Of a stretch of DNA of 64,000 bases, positions 42,135-50,605 are shown piece by piece (positions within the stretch are counted from its first letter, which is position 1; every line of letters starts with the position of its first letter). A program made the position numbers and the translations under genes. The DNA is from Fluviicola sp. XM-24bin1. GTDB lineage: Bacteria; Bacteroidota; Bacteroidia; Flavobacteriales_D; Crocinitomicaceae. The DNA lies in the NCBI GenBank assembly GCA_003149635.1, contig QCWI01000003.1, positions 186,001 through 250,000 on the forward strand, written 5' to 3'. Below the pieces are notes generated by a model. The model worked only from the letters and a program-made list of their open reading frames with translations, was not told the DNA's origin and searched no databases.

Positions 42135-43883
42135 TTATTTTGGTGTTGCTGCCTCTCGAACATCTTTAATGTTCAATTGAAGTCGTTCCTGATTGTTCCA
42201 GCGGTTAATTTCTAGTGTGTAAACCACATCAAATGGAACACCGGAAGCAACTAAGTCAACTTTCTGTGCCATGTTGAACCCGATGCCCTCCATAATTACA
42301 TCAGAATTGGGTTGTGTCATCGACATTTTCAGGTGTGCTTCTTTTAAAACTCGCATCTCTGTGCTAAATACGTTCTTTGTAAGGAAGACAGGCTTCATGT
42401 TACCGGGTCCGTGTGGTTCAAATTGACGCAGGATGCGTTTCAAGCGTGGAATCTTCAGACGGTTTTCTTCCGGGGTAAAAATTTGATCGAACTCCAATTC
42501 CAAATCAACGACTTGTTCTTCAACGAGCATCTCTGGAGTTAATGTTTTAGCTGCGATTTTCTCAAATTTTAGAGCAAATGCATCCAAGTTTTCTTCTTTT
42601 AATGTTAATCCAGCCGCATGGAAGTGCCCACCAAACTGTTCTAAAAATTCGGAGCATTGTTCCAGAGCATCGTGTAAATTGAATGACGCGACGGATCGCG
42701 CCGAGCCCGTAATTAATCCATTGGACTTGGTAAGAACGATGGTTGGTTTGTAATGTGTTTCTATGACGCGGGATGCAACGATTCCAACGACGCCTTTGTG
42801 CCAATTGTCTTGATACACAATATTGGAATGACGACCCGGAGCAGCAGTTTCCAATTGAGCCAATGCTTCCTCAGTGATGATTTTGTCTAGTTCTCGGCGT
42901 TCGATGTTATCTGCGTTAATTTCCGCTGCGATTTGCTGAATTTCATCCTGTTTGTCGGAGATCATCAATTGAACGGCATGCCGCCCAGAGCGCAATCTTC
43001 CCGCAGCATTGATTCTTGGTGCGATATTGAAAATCACATCTGTTAAACTCACCGGCATCTGTTTCTTAGCGAGATCTAATAACGCTTTGAATGCAGGTCT
43101 AGGATGCGCATTCAATCGTTCCATCCCATGAAAACATAGCGTTCGATTTTCTCCCGTGATAGGCACAATATCGGCGCCGATACTAACCGCCAAAAGATCC
43201 AGTTGATCGAAAAGCACATCTTGATTCCAATTGTTGACTTCGCTCAGTCCTTGCAAAAGTTTGAATCCCACTCCACAACCAGAAAGCTCTTTGTACGGAT
43301 AGTCACAATCGGTTCTTTTTGGGTCTAGCACGATAGCATCGGGCAGTTCAGCACCCGGCTCATGGTGATCGCACACGATGAAGTCAATTCCCTTGGATTT
43401 CGCATAAGCTACTTCTTCAACCGACTTGATGCCACAGTCCAATGAAATAATCAAAGAAACCTCATGTTCATCCGCAACATCGATCCCTTTTTTACTCACG
43501 CCGTATCCTTCCGCATAACGATCTGGAATGTAAAAATCGACGGGCAAAGTGTCCTTTAGAAATGTATGGAGCAATGCTACAGCGGTAGTACCATCAACGT
43601 CGTAATCACCAAAAAGAAGTACCTTCTCTTGTTGCTCAATAGCTTCTTGCAAACGATCAACAGCTGCACTCATATCCTGCATCAAGAAAGGGTCGTGCAG
43701 AGTGCTCAGATCCGGTCTGAAAAACGCATGCGCTGTATCATAAGTATCAATTTCGCGTTGTAAGAGAAGTTCGGCAACAACAGGATCGACTTTCAACTTT
43801 GAACGAAACGTTTCGACGTTTGTACGATCTTGTGGTGACTTCACCAGCCATTTTTTTTGCATCAAGTTGGTTTCAGGGTGCAT
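42135..43883 (-). CDS. recJ: Single-stranded-DNA exonuclease RecJ
   Basis: This 582-residue 5'-3' exonuclease acts in recombination and mismatch repair. DHH motifs are complete: FGDYDVDGTTA, the LDCG and VCDHHEPG metal-binding segments, and PRINAAGR and the DHHA1 GGHFHAAGLT motif. A second ATG at 43862 (MQKKWLVKSP) fits the family start better than 43883. A TAAATTTA box lies 9 nt upstream on the minus strand. Length is normal. Confidence 0.94.
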   Translation of the reverse strand: MHPETNLMQKKWLVKSPQDRTNVETFRSKLKVDPVVAELLLQREIDTYDTAHAFFRPDLSTLHDPFLMQDMSAAVDRLQEAIEQQEKVLLFGDYDVDGTTAVALLHTFLKDTLPVDFYIPDRYAEGYGVSKKGIDVADEHEVSLIISLDCGIKSVEEVAYAKSKGIDFIVCDHHEPGAELPDAIVLDPKRTDCDYPYKELSGCGVGFKLLQGLSEVNNWNQDVLFDQLDLLAVSIGADIVPITGENRTLCFHGMERLNAHPRPAFKALLDLAKKQMPVSLTDVIFNIAPRINAAGRLRSGRHAVQLMISDKQDEIQQIAAEINADNIERRELDKIITEEALAQLETAAPGRHSNIVYQDNWHKGVVGIVASRVIETHYKPTIVLTKSNGLITGSARSVASFNLHDALEQCSEFLEQFGGHFHAAGLTLKEENLDAFALKFEKIAAKTLTPEMLVEEQVVDLELEFDQIFTPEENRLKIPRLKRILRQFEPHGPGNMKPVFLTKNVFSTEMRVLKEAHLKMSMTQPNSDVIMEGIGFNMAQKVDLVASGVPFDVVYTLEINRWNNQERLQLNIKDVREAATPK

Positions 43884-43922
43884 TTGTAGTTGTAAATTTA
43901 AGGATCAGGTATAATATAAGTT

Positions 43923-44570
43923 ATGAAAATAGTTGCTTTCATCGTTGCACTTCTCTTCGTTTTTTCGTCCAATGCTCAATATTCTTACTATTTCGCTGAG
44001 CCCCTGCCTTCGGCAGGATATGAAGTGGATTTTGTGAAAGAAAAATATTTTGGCAGCTACGCCACGAAAGATGGAACAATCACCTATAAATTCGATGCGG
44101 ATGGAATTACCTTGATCTCCACAACGTTTTCAGCGATTAGCAAAGAAACGGTGCGTGAGTCCGCAGAATATACAGTTCGAAATGGATATCTTTTTGGAGT
44201 TGAGAAAGGTGATTCCGTGCCTTGCGTTTTGGAAGATGACTTCTATTATTTCGCCGTTCGAAACTTCGATCAATTTGTGGGAGGCGCCTCAAAGAATGTG
44301 CTAACTAGTACCTCCACCCCGGGCGTTTATGTGCTCAATATCTACGATAACGGGAATTACATTCCACAGCTTTTGCGTCTCAATGGCAAGAAGCTTGAGA
44401 TCGCGCATTTTGACTACGAGGGCGAAGATTCGGGTGAATTTGACTACATCACTGAGAAGGACGAACTTCCTCTGGATGGCCTTAAATTGGTGATCTTGAA
44501 GCCAGAGGCGACCGACTTCGATAGAATTACTTCTCAGGCCCTCATTGAGGACATGACTCTTAAAAAGTAA
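43923..44570 (+). CDS. Exported protein, unknown
   Basis: This 215-residue protein has a signal peptide (MKIVAFIVALLFVFSSNAQ). The mature part is beta-rich with aromatic residues (VDFVKEKYFGSY, GTITYKFDADGI, YYFAVRNFDQF) and ends with a DFDRITSQALIEDM helix. The N-terminal part resembles barrel lipoproteins that bind ligands, but I recognise no family. It is divergent from recJ, with 39 nt between the two genes. A 19-bp dyad follows its stop. Confidence 0.55.
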   Translation: MKIVAFIVALLFVFSSNAQYSYYFAEPLPSAGYEVDFVKEKYFGSYATKDGTITYKFDADGITLISTTFSAISKETVRESAEYTVRNGYLFGVEKGDSVPCVLEDDFYYFAVRNFDQFVGGASKNVLTSTSTPGVYVLNIYDNGNYIPQLLRLNGKKLEIAHFDYEGEDSGEFDYITEKDELPLDGLKLVILKPEATDFDRITSQALIEDMTLKK

Positions 44571-44574
44571 CGAC

Positions 44575-44593
44575 GGTTAACACATTGTTAACC
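44575..44593. repeat. GGTTAACA-CAT-TGTTAACC dyad
   Basis: A 19-bp dyad with perfect 8-bp arms and a 3-nt centre, starting 5 nt after the previous gene. No T run follows, so it is more like an operator than a terminator. It lies 104 nt upstream of the giant T9SS gene, whose -7 region may be TATTTTAG near 44648. Confidence 0.55.
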
Positions 44594-44696
44594 CCTTAAA
44601 CCCTGAATTTGGAGGCATTTTTTAGTGATTCAGGTACAGCTTTCGTATTTTAGCGTTCCTTGACTAACGCACTACGTAGAACTATTTAATTAGATT

Positions 44697-47600
44697 ATGA
44701 AAGCAAACTTCCTAGTTGCGGCACTAGCTCTTTTCTGCGCTACGAGCACATTCGCACAACAACCCGGAGACACGATTACAGTGGACTCTTGGAATTGGTC
44801 TCAAACAAATTTTGGTTCAGGTATTCGAGATACCATGGTTACGTTCCCGGATGATCCGACCGTTACCTACGAGAAAGTACTCATGAGCTACAACATGCGC
44901 TGTAAAGGCGGAGGTGTAAACACAGGTGGAGGAAACAATGTCGCGTGTGGTGAGTGGGATTACAGCTGTAACACCTATGTTCACGATTCTTCTCGTGTTG
45001 ATTCATTGGTAAGTACACATCCAGATTACATCATCTCTGATTTCTCAGGAACAACATACAGCTACACAACACAACCGCTATTCGATTTCTATCAGTACAC
45101 GCAGCAAAATGTTGTCGTGAACAATATCGTAAGCGAAAGCCAATATGCCTTAGCATCCGGGACAGTTCCCGTGCCGAACGCATTGGCAGGAGCCAACAAT
45201 TCTGGAAAAGCGCAGTTCATGTACACTGCTGCAGAATTGACTGGAGCTGGATTTGCTGCCGGTAACATCGACGGCTTCTTGGTAAACGCGGTGAATGGAG
45301 GTCAAGTGAACTTCATGCGAGTGAACATCAAAGAAACGGCAGCGGCCAACTTGGACCCCGCGAATCCAGAAACAACAGGATTTACCGAAGTATTCTTCAG
45401 CGATTTTGCGTTTGTTGGAGGGCAGAACCGAATTCAATTCCACACGCCATTCACATGGAACGGAACGGATAATATCATCATCGAAATGTCTTTCACGAAC
45501 ACAGTGGGTGCGACGGACATCGTTCTTGATGGATCTGCGGCGTCAGGGATGGCCATTCACGGAAACAATGGATATAATGTAGATCTTACCGGTAACGGAC
45601 ACTTCGATATTCCAGTGAGTGCGATGGCGAGTATTTCTGATGAAATCACAGTGTCATTCTGGGCTTACGGAAACGAAAACATTCTTCCGGTAAACACCTC
45701 TATCGTTGAAGCGACAGGTGCTGGAGGCGAGCGTGACGTCAATATCCACTTACCTTGGAGTAACGGTCAATTGTACTGGGACTGTGGTGGAGATGGCGGT
45801 TACGATCGTGTAAACCAACCGATGACTGCAAATGAAATGGCAGGTGAGTGGAACCACTGGGCATTCACAAAAAACGCAACAACAGGAGTGATGGAAGTGT
45901 ATCACAACGGAACTTTGTGGCTCTCAGGAACAGGTAAGACACGTCCAATTGACATCGCGCAGATGGTGCTTGGTAAAAACTGGAATTATGGAAATAACTG
46001 GAAAGGAAAAGTAGATGAATTCCGCGTTTGGAATAAAGCGTTAACTGGAACTGACATCCAAAACTGGATGAATATTCCTTTGGACAACACACATCCGGAA
46101 TACGGAAGCTTGGTGGCGTACTATAACATGGATGAAGGTACAGGAACTTCCATCAACGACAACTCAGTGAACGCTTTAACAGCGGACGGAAACAGTTCGG
46201 TGGTTTGGAACTTCGAAAGAGGAAAAGACCTAGACAAGTTCTTCGTTGCTGATGGAGAGCGTCCAGCGGTGACCTTAGTTCAAGGTACTTATAATACAAC
46301 AGTAACCCCAACGGATGTTTTGGATTCCATCTTATTGATTCCGAACTCGGTGACAAAATACACGGTAGTTTCAAATGCTGGAACGGTGATGGACGATGAT
46401 ATCAACCCTGTTTCAACGGTAAGTTACTGGGAAGCGGTTCCAGAAAACATTTACGATGGTGTTACGGGAACATTGCTTTCAACGATTCCAGTTACGGCAG
46501 AAGGATTAATTACTCCAGTGGATATGGATTACTGGCGTCGTTGGCCAATGAAATTCGAAATTATGTCGTTCGTAACACCTTACGGAATCGGACTGAACCT
46601 AGGGCCAGATGGAAAAACATGGATCTTCGACGTAACGGATTTCTTGCCGATTCTTACCGGGCCGAAGCGTATGACGATGGAGCGTGGAGGACAGCATCAG
46701 GAAGATATGGACATCAAGTTCCATTTCATTGTAGGTACTCCAGCACGCGATGTGGTAGATATTCAGTCATTGTGGAGAACGGAATCTCGTCCTTACACGA
46801 CTATCGTGAGTGACCAGTACTTCCCGCCACGTGATGTGGTTATGAACCTTGACGCGACGGCATACAAAGTAAGAACAGCAATTACGGGGCACGGACAAGA
46901 AGGAGAATTTATTCCACGTGAGCACTTTGTAGATATCGATGGGGGAGCGAATGAGTTCCAATGGCAAGTTTGGACGGAATGTGCTGAAAACCCAATCTAT
47001 CCGCAAGGGGGAACATGGATTTACGATCGCGCAGGATGGTGTCCGGGAGCTCCAACGGATTTGAACGAGTTCGACATTACAAGCATGGTGACACCAGGTG
47101 CCACACACAATTTCGATTACGGAATGACTGGGGCATCAGGAACATCGAACTACATCGTGAACAACCAGTTGGTATCGTACGGTGATCCAAATCATACGTT
47201 GGATGCGTCGGTAGTCGATATTATCAACCCAACGAACTACGTGGAATACGAGCGCACCAATGCGATTTGTAACACGCCAATCATTGAGATTCAAAACACA
47301 GGAAGTACTACTTTGACTTCAGCAACTATTGAGTATTGGATCAATGGAAGTTCATCTCCACAAACTTATACTTGGAACGGAAGTTTGGAATTCTTGGAGA
47401 AAGCAATGGTTGAGTTGCCAACGCCGGCGGCACTTTGGAATGATTTGACCGGAACTGGAACCAGCACGTTCTACGCAAGCGTTTCTGCCCCTAATGGCGG
47501 AACCGATGAGTACGTTCACAACAATACATACAAAACAGACTTTGTGGTTCCGGATGTTGTGCCTTCGCACTTCTGGATTGAATTCCGAACGAATAGCGCA

Positions 47601-48140
47601 GCAAGCGAAAGCAGCTACGAGTTATTGGACGATGCAGGAAATCAATTGTTGTTCCGTAACGGTATGACAAACAATACAACGTACCGCGATACTTTCCAAT
47701 TGGGGTACGGATGTTACCAATTCAACATCTACGATGGTGGAGATGATGGTATCGATTTCTGGGCAAACAACGATGGAACTGGATTTGCACGTTTCCGACA
47801 AGTAGGCGCTGGAGTAGTGAAGACATTCGAGGGAGACTTCGGTGGATCACTTCAGTACAACTTCACGATTGATTTCCCATTGTCTTACGAAGAGTTGTAC
47901 GATACATACGTTGTTGAATTGTATCCAAACCCAGCGAGTGATAAGTTTGTATTGGCAGCGGGAAGTATTTCGGAAGCAAAGATCGAATTGATCAATCAAT
48001 TGGGTCAAGCAGTTGAAGTGCCAATGAACACGACGTTGGACGAAATCACGTTTGACACCTCTCAATTGCCTTCAGGAATCTACTTGGTTAAAATCAGTTA
48101 CCGAGGAAAGCTGATTACGAAGAAGGTCATAGTAGAGTAA
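44697..48140 (+). CDS. Giant T9SS protein with PNGase F-like and LamG domains
   Basis: This 1147-residue protein has a signal peptide (cleaved near FAQQ-PGD). A PNGase F N-domain-like segment with MRCKGGG and CGEWDYSC lies at about 45-110. A LamG/concanavalin domain (about 295-450, SFWAYGNENILPV to KVDEFRVWNKALTG) follows. A second PNGase F-like segment (about 610-710, IFDVTDFLP, DMDIKFHFIVGTPARDVV) precedes Asn/Thr-rich beta domains and a T9SS sorting domain (ELYPNPASDKF to KKVIVE). PNGase F removes N-glycans; glycan-processing activity is inferred, as the LamG insertion separates the two halves. Confidence 0.75.
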   Translation: MKANFLVAALALFCATSTFAQQPGDTITVDSWNWSQTNFGSGIRDTMVTFPDDPTVTYEKVLMSYNMRCKGGGVNTGGGNNVACGEWDYSCNTYVHDSSRVDSLVSTHPDYIISDFSGTTYSYTTQPLFDFYQYTQQNVVVNNIVSESQYALASGTVPVPNALAGANNSGKAQFMYTAAELTGAGFAAGNIDGFLVNAVNGGQVNFMRVNIKETAAANLDPANPETTGFTEVFFSDFAFVGGQNRIQFHTPFTWNGTDNIIIEMSFTNTVGATDIVLDGSAASGMAIHGNNGYNVDLTGNGHFDIPVSAMASISDEITVSFWAYGNENILPVNTSIVEATGAGGERDVNIHLPWSNGQLYWDCGGDGGYDRVNQPMTANEMAGEWNHWAFTKNATTGVMEVYHNGTLWLSGTGKTRPIDIAQMVLGKNWNYGNNWKGKVDEFRVWNKALTGTDIQNWMNIPLDNTHPEYGSLVAYYNMDEGTGTSINDNSVNALTADGNSSVVWNFERGKDLDKFFVADGERPAVTLVQGTYNTTVTPTDVLDSILLIPNSVTKYTVVSNAGTVMDDDINPVSTVSYWEAVPENIYDGVTGTLLSTIPVTAEGLITPVDMDYWRRWPMKFEIMSFVTPYGIGLNLGPDGKTWIFDVTDFLPILTGPKRMTMERGGQHQEDMDIKFHFIVGTPARDVVDIQSLWRTESRPYTTIVSDQYFPPRDVVMNLDATAYKVRTAITGHGQEGEFIPREHFVDIDGGANEFQWQVWTECAENPIYPQGGTWIYDRAGWCPGAPTDLNEFDITSMVTPGATHNFDYGMTGASGTSNYIVNNQLVSYGDPNHTLDASVVDIINPTNYVEYERTNAICNTPIIEIQNTGSTTLTSATIEYWINGSSSPQTYTWNGSLEFLEKAMVELPTPAALWNDLTGTGTSTFYASVSAPNGGTDEYVHNNTYKTDFVVPDVVPSHFWIEFRTNSAASESSYELLDDAGNQLLFRNGMTNNTTYRDTFQLGYGCYQFNIYDGGDDGIDFWANNDGTGFARFRQVGAGVVKTFEGDFGGSLQYNFTIDFPLSYEELYDTYVVELYPNPASDKFVLAAGSISEAKIELINQLGQAVEVPMNTTLDEITFDTSQLPSGIYLVKISYRGKLITKKVIVE

Positions 48141-48162
48141 AGACGAAAAGAAAAAAGACTAT

Positions 48163-48190
48163 AAGGGAGCATGAAAGTGTTCCCTTTTTT
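48163..48190 (+). terminator. Terminator of the giant T9SS gene
   Basis: AAGGGAGCA and TGTTCCCTT form a 9-bp stem (one G-T pair) around TGAAAG, followed by six T. Confidence 0.85.
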
Positions 48191-48259
48191 GGTGGTCAAT
48201 ATTCAAGTCCTCCCCTCAGAACCCTCCAAAGGGGGAGAATAACAACGAGAGATAGTTTA

Positions 48260-50551
48260 TTAAACCAACAAGCTAGCCTGATACAACTTCAATTCGTCCC
48301 AAGTGAATTCGTCACCGACATGATCTTTAAGCGGAGTAAGTGATCCTCCTTCATAATGATCCTCGAATAAATCGTAGAGCGCATTGCGCTTTTCTTTGTC
48401 CATAATGTCGCGGAGTTCAATTTTTTCCTGTTGCAACAGGCGTGCACAATGCGTACTGATGGTTCCGACCGATAATTGACGTTCACGCGCAATTTGTTCA
48501 ATGGTATTCCCTGCTTTCACAAGCTCTAGGGTTGTTTCGTAGGTCGATTTCTTCTTTTTCTTCTCCGGTTTTTTCTGATCCTTCGTTTGAAGGTCAATGG
48601 TAATCGTATCGAAGTCAAGCGTTGTTTTGTTCGCCATTAATTCACTCTTCACCAACTCAATTTTTGTGACCTTGTAGTTTTTAATTTCAGGTGTTTGCGT
48701 TACAGAATGATCCAAAGATTTTCCATCGCGAACAGCTTGAATGAGCGCTAGACTTTTCTTTAAACGCAAGATGGTTTCGGTGAGCATCAAATCAAGGTCC
48801 AACAACTCCTCAGCGTAATTCTTTGTATTGCTTTTTTGCTGCAACTCGGCGATTTTCTTCAAGTTCGAGTACAGAACGCCATCCAAGGTTTTGTAGAAGT
48901 AATTGTAAGCCGCATTAACACGATCAAAAGTGTGTTCGTAGTCAATTGGGAGTTTTGAGAACAAGCTGGACAATTGATTGCGGAACTTTCGGGAAGCATC
49001 TAGGGTAGTTGATAGCACTTGTACTTGCTGCGTAACCCAAGATCGATTCTTTCCCTTCATCGATTTCGATCCGTGCTCCTTGTATGATTTTTCGTGGCTT
49101 TGCCAGGCATTGACCATATCCAACCAGTCGAAAGTTTGTACCAATTGCTCGTACAGGTAAACAGCGGTGGATTGCTCCAATTGCTGATCTAAAATATCTG
49201 TAGATACTTTGGTGGATGCATAGTCTTTGATTTGCGCATCGGTGGTAAGCCCGTTCTTTCGCATCGGTTGTAATAACACCAATCCGCCTAAGGAACGCAA
49301 TCGCGACAGCGCCACATATGCCTGTCCCGGAGCAAATACGTTGGAGATGTCCAAAACAGCTTTGTCAAAGGTCAATCCTTGGCTTTTGTGGACGGTGATC
49401 GCCCAGGCTAAACGCAAGGGATATTGAACGAAAGTTCCGAGCGTTTCCGCTTCCATTTCCGCGTTGGAATCGTTGTAGGTGTACTTTATGTTTTCCCATT
49501 CGTAAGGTTCTACTTTGATCGTTTTCTTTTCTTCAGGAAACAACACTTTTATTTCATCGTGATCCAATGCTACCACGCGTCCCATTTTTCCATTATAGAA
49601 GAGCTTTTCAGGGGATAAATCATTCTTCACGAACATGACTTGCGCGCCTATTTTCAATTCTAATTTCTCATCAATTGGGTAGAGATATTCGGGGAATTTA
49701 CCTGTTACTTCCGCATCGAAAGTGCGTGCATTGGCATCCAATGCGTCCAAAGCCCGTTGATTGATACTGTCGGCCTCACGATTGTGGGTGGTAAGCGTTA
49801 TGTATCCTTCTTCCTCCTCTGGTTTAAAGTTTGTTTTTACGTGTTGGTTGAGGACTTCAATATCTTGATCCGTAATCTCATTGTTCCGCAAGTTATTTAG
49901 GATGTGTAGAAACTCAGGGTCTTCCTGACGGTAGACTTTTTCCAACTCTACGTACAAAGGCGGCATTTCAGCGATCACTTTTGCATGGAAGAAATACATG
50001 CCGTTGTAATACTTGCTCAAATGCGACCACTCCTGTTGCTTCACCACGGGCGGTAACTGCAGTAAATCTCCGATAAACAAGACTTGCACACCACCAAATG
50101 GAGCATTATTCTTGCGAACGTTTCGAAGCGTCCAATCCATGGCGTCCAAAAGATCGGCGCGGAGCATGGAGACCTCATCAATGACTAACAACTCAAGATT
50201 GCGGAACATCGAACGACGTGCGTTGTTCATCTTGAAATGGTGCATTAAGGTGGATTTACTCTCAATTTTCAATGAATCGGTGGCGGTTCCTGCTCCAAAT
50301 TCTGGAATAAATGCACCGAAAGGCAATTGAAAAAATGAATGGATGGTAACCCCTCCGGCATTCAATGCTGCAATTCCTGTAGGCGCGACAATCACCGTTT
50401 GCTTGTGCGTGGTTTTAACCAGATGACGTAAGAATGTGGTCTTCCCTGTACCGGCCTTTCCCGTTAAGAAAATAGAACGGTTGGTTTGGTTGATAAAGCG
50501 CTCGGTAAAGTCGGCTATTTGGTTAAATTGGGTGTGTGTAGGTTTGCTCAT
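48260..50551 (-). CDS. Pif1-like helicase with C-terminal helix-turn-helix
   Basis: This 763-residue SF1 helicase has Walker A TGKAGTGKTTF (30-40), VAPTGIAALNAGGVTIHSFF, VIDEVSMLRADLLD, FIGDLLQLPPVV, and the late motif TVHKSQGLTFDKAVLDI with YVALSRLRSL, all typical of the Pif1 family. After about residue 520 a coiled/helical region and a C-terminal HTH-type domain (LVKAGNTIEQIARERQLSVGTISTHC) follow. The helicase probably resolves G4 or forked DNA. The HTH extension is a Bacteroidota form. Confidence 0.88.
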   Translation of the reverse strand: MSKPTHTQFNQIADFTERFINQTNRSIFLTGKAGTGKTTFLRHLVKTTHKQTVIVAPTGIAALNAGGVTIHSFFQLPFGAFIPEFGAGTATDSLKIESKSTLMHHFKMNNARRSMFRNLELLVIDEVSMLRADLLDAMDWTLRNVRKNNAPFGGVQVLFIGDLLQLPPVVKQQEWSHLSKYYNGMYFFHAKVIAEMPPLYVELEKVYRQEDPEFLHILNNLRNNEITDQDIEVLNQHVKTNFKPEEEEGYITLTTHNREADSINQRALDALDANARTFDAEVTGKFPEYLYPIDEKLELKIGAQVMFVKNDLSPEKLFYNGKMGRVVALDHDEIKVLFPEEKKTIKVEPYEWENIKYTYNDSNAEMEAETLGTFVQYPLRLAWAITVHKSQGLTFDKAVLDISNVFAPGQAYVALSRLRSLGGLVLLQPMRKNGLTTDAQIKDYASTKVSTDILDQQLEQSTAVYLYEQLVQTFDWLDMVNAWQSHEKSYKEHGSKSMKGKNRSWVTQQVQVLSTTLDASRKFRNQLSSLFSKLPIDYEHTFDRVNAAYNYFYKTLDGVLYSNLKKIAELQQKSNTKNYAEELLDLDLMLTETILRLKKSLALIQAVRDGKSLDHSVTQTPEIKNYKVTKIELVKSELMANKTTLDFDTITIDLQTKDQKKPEKKKKKSTYETTLELVKAGNTIEQIARERQLSVGTISTHCARLLQQEKIELRDIMDKEKRNALYDLFEDHYEGGSLTPLKDHVGDEFTWDELKLYQASLLV

Positions 50552-50605
50552 CCTACATTAAGTTAGAAAAAAAGGTAACATCGACGACAAACATAATTCA
50601 TTTTG

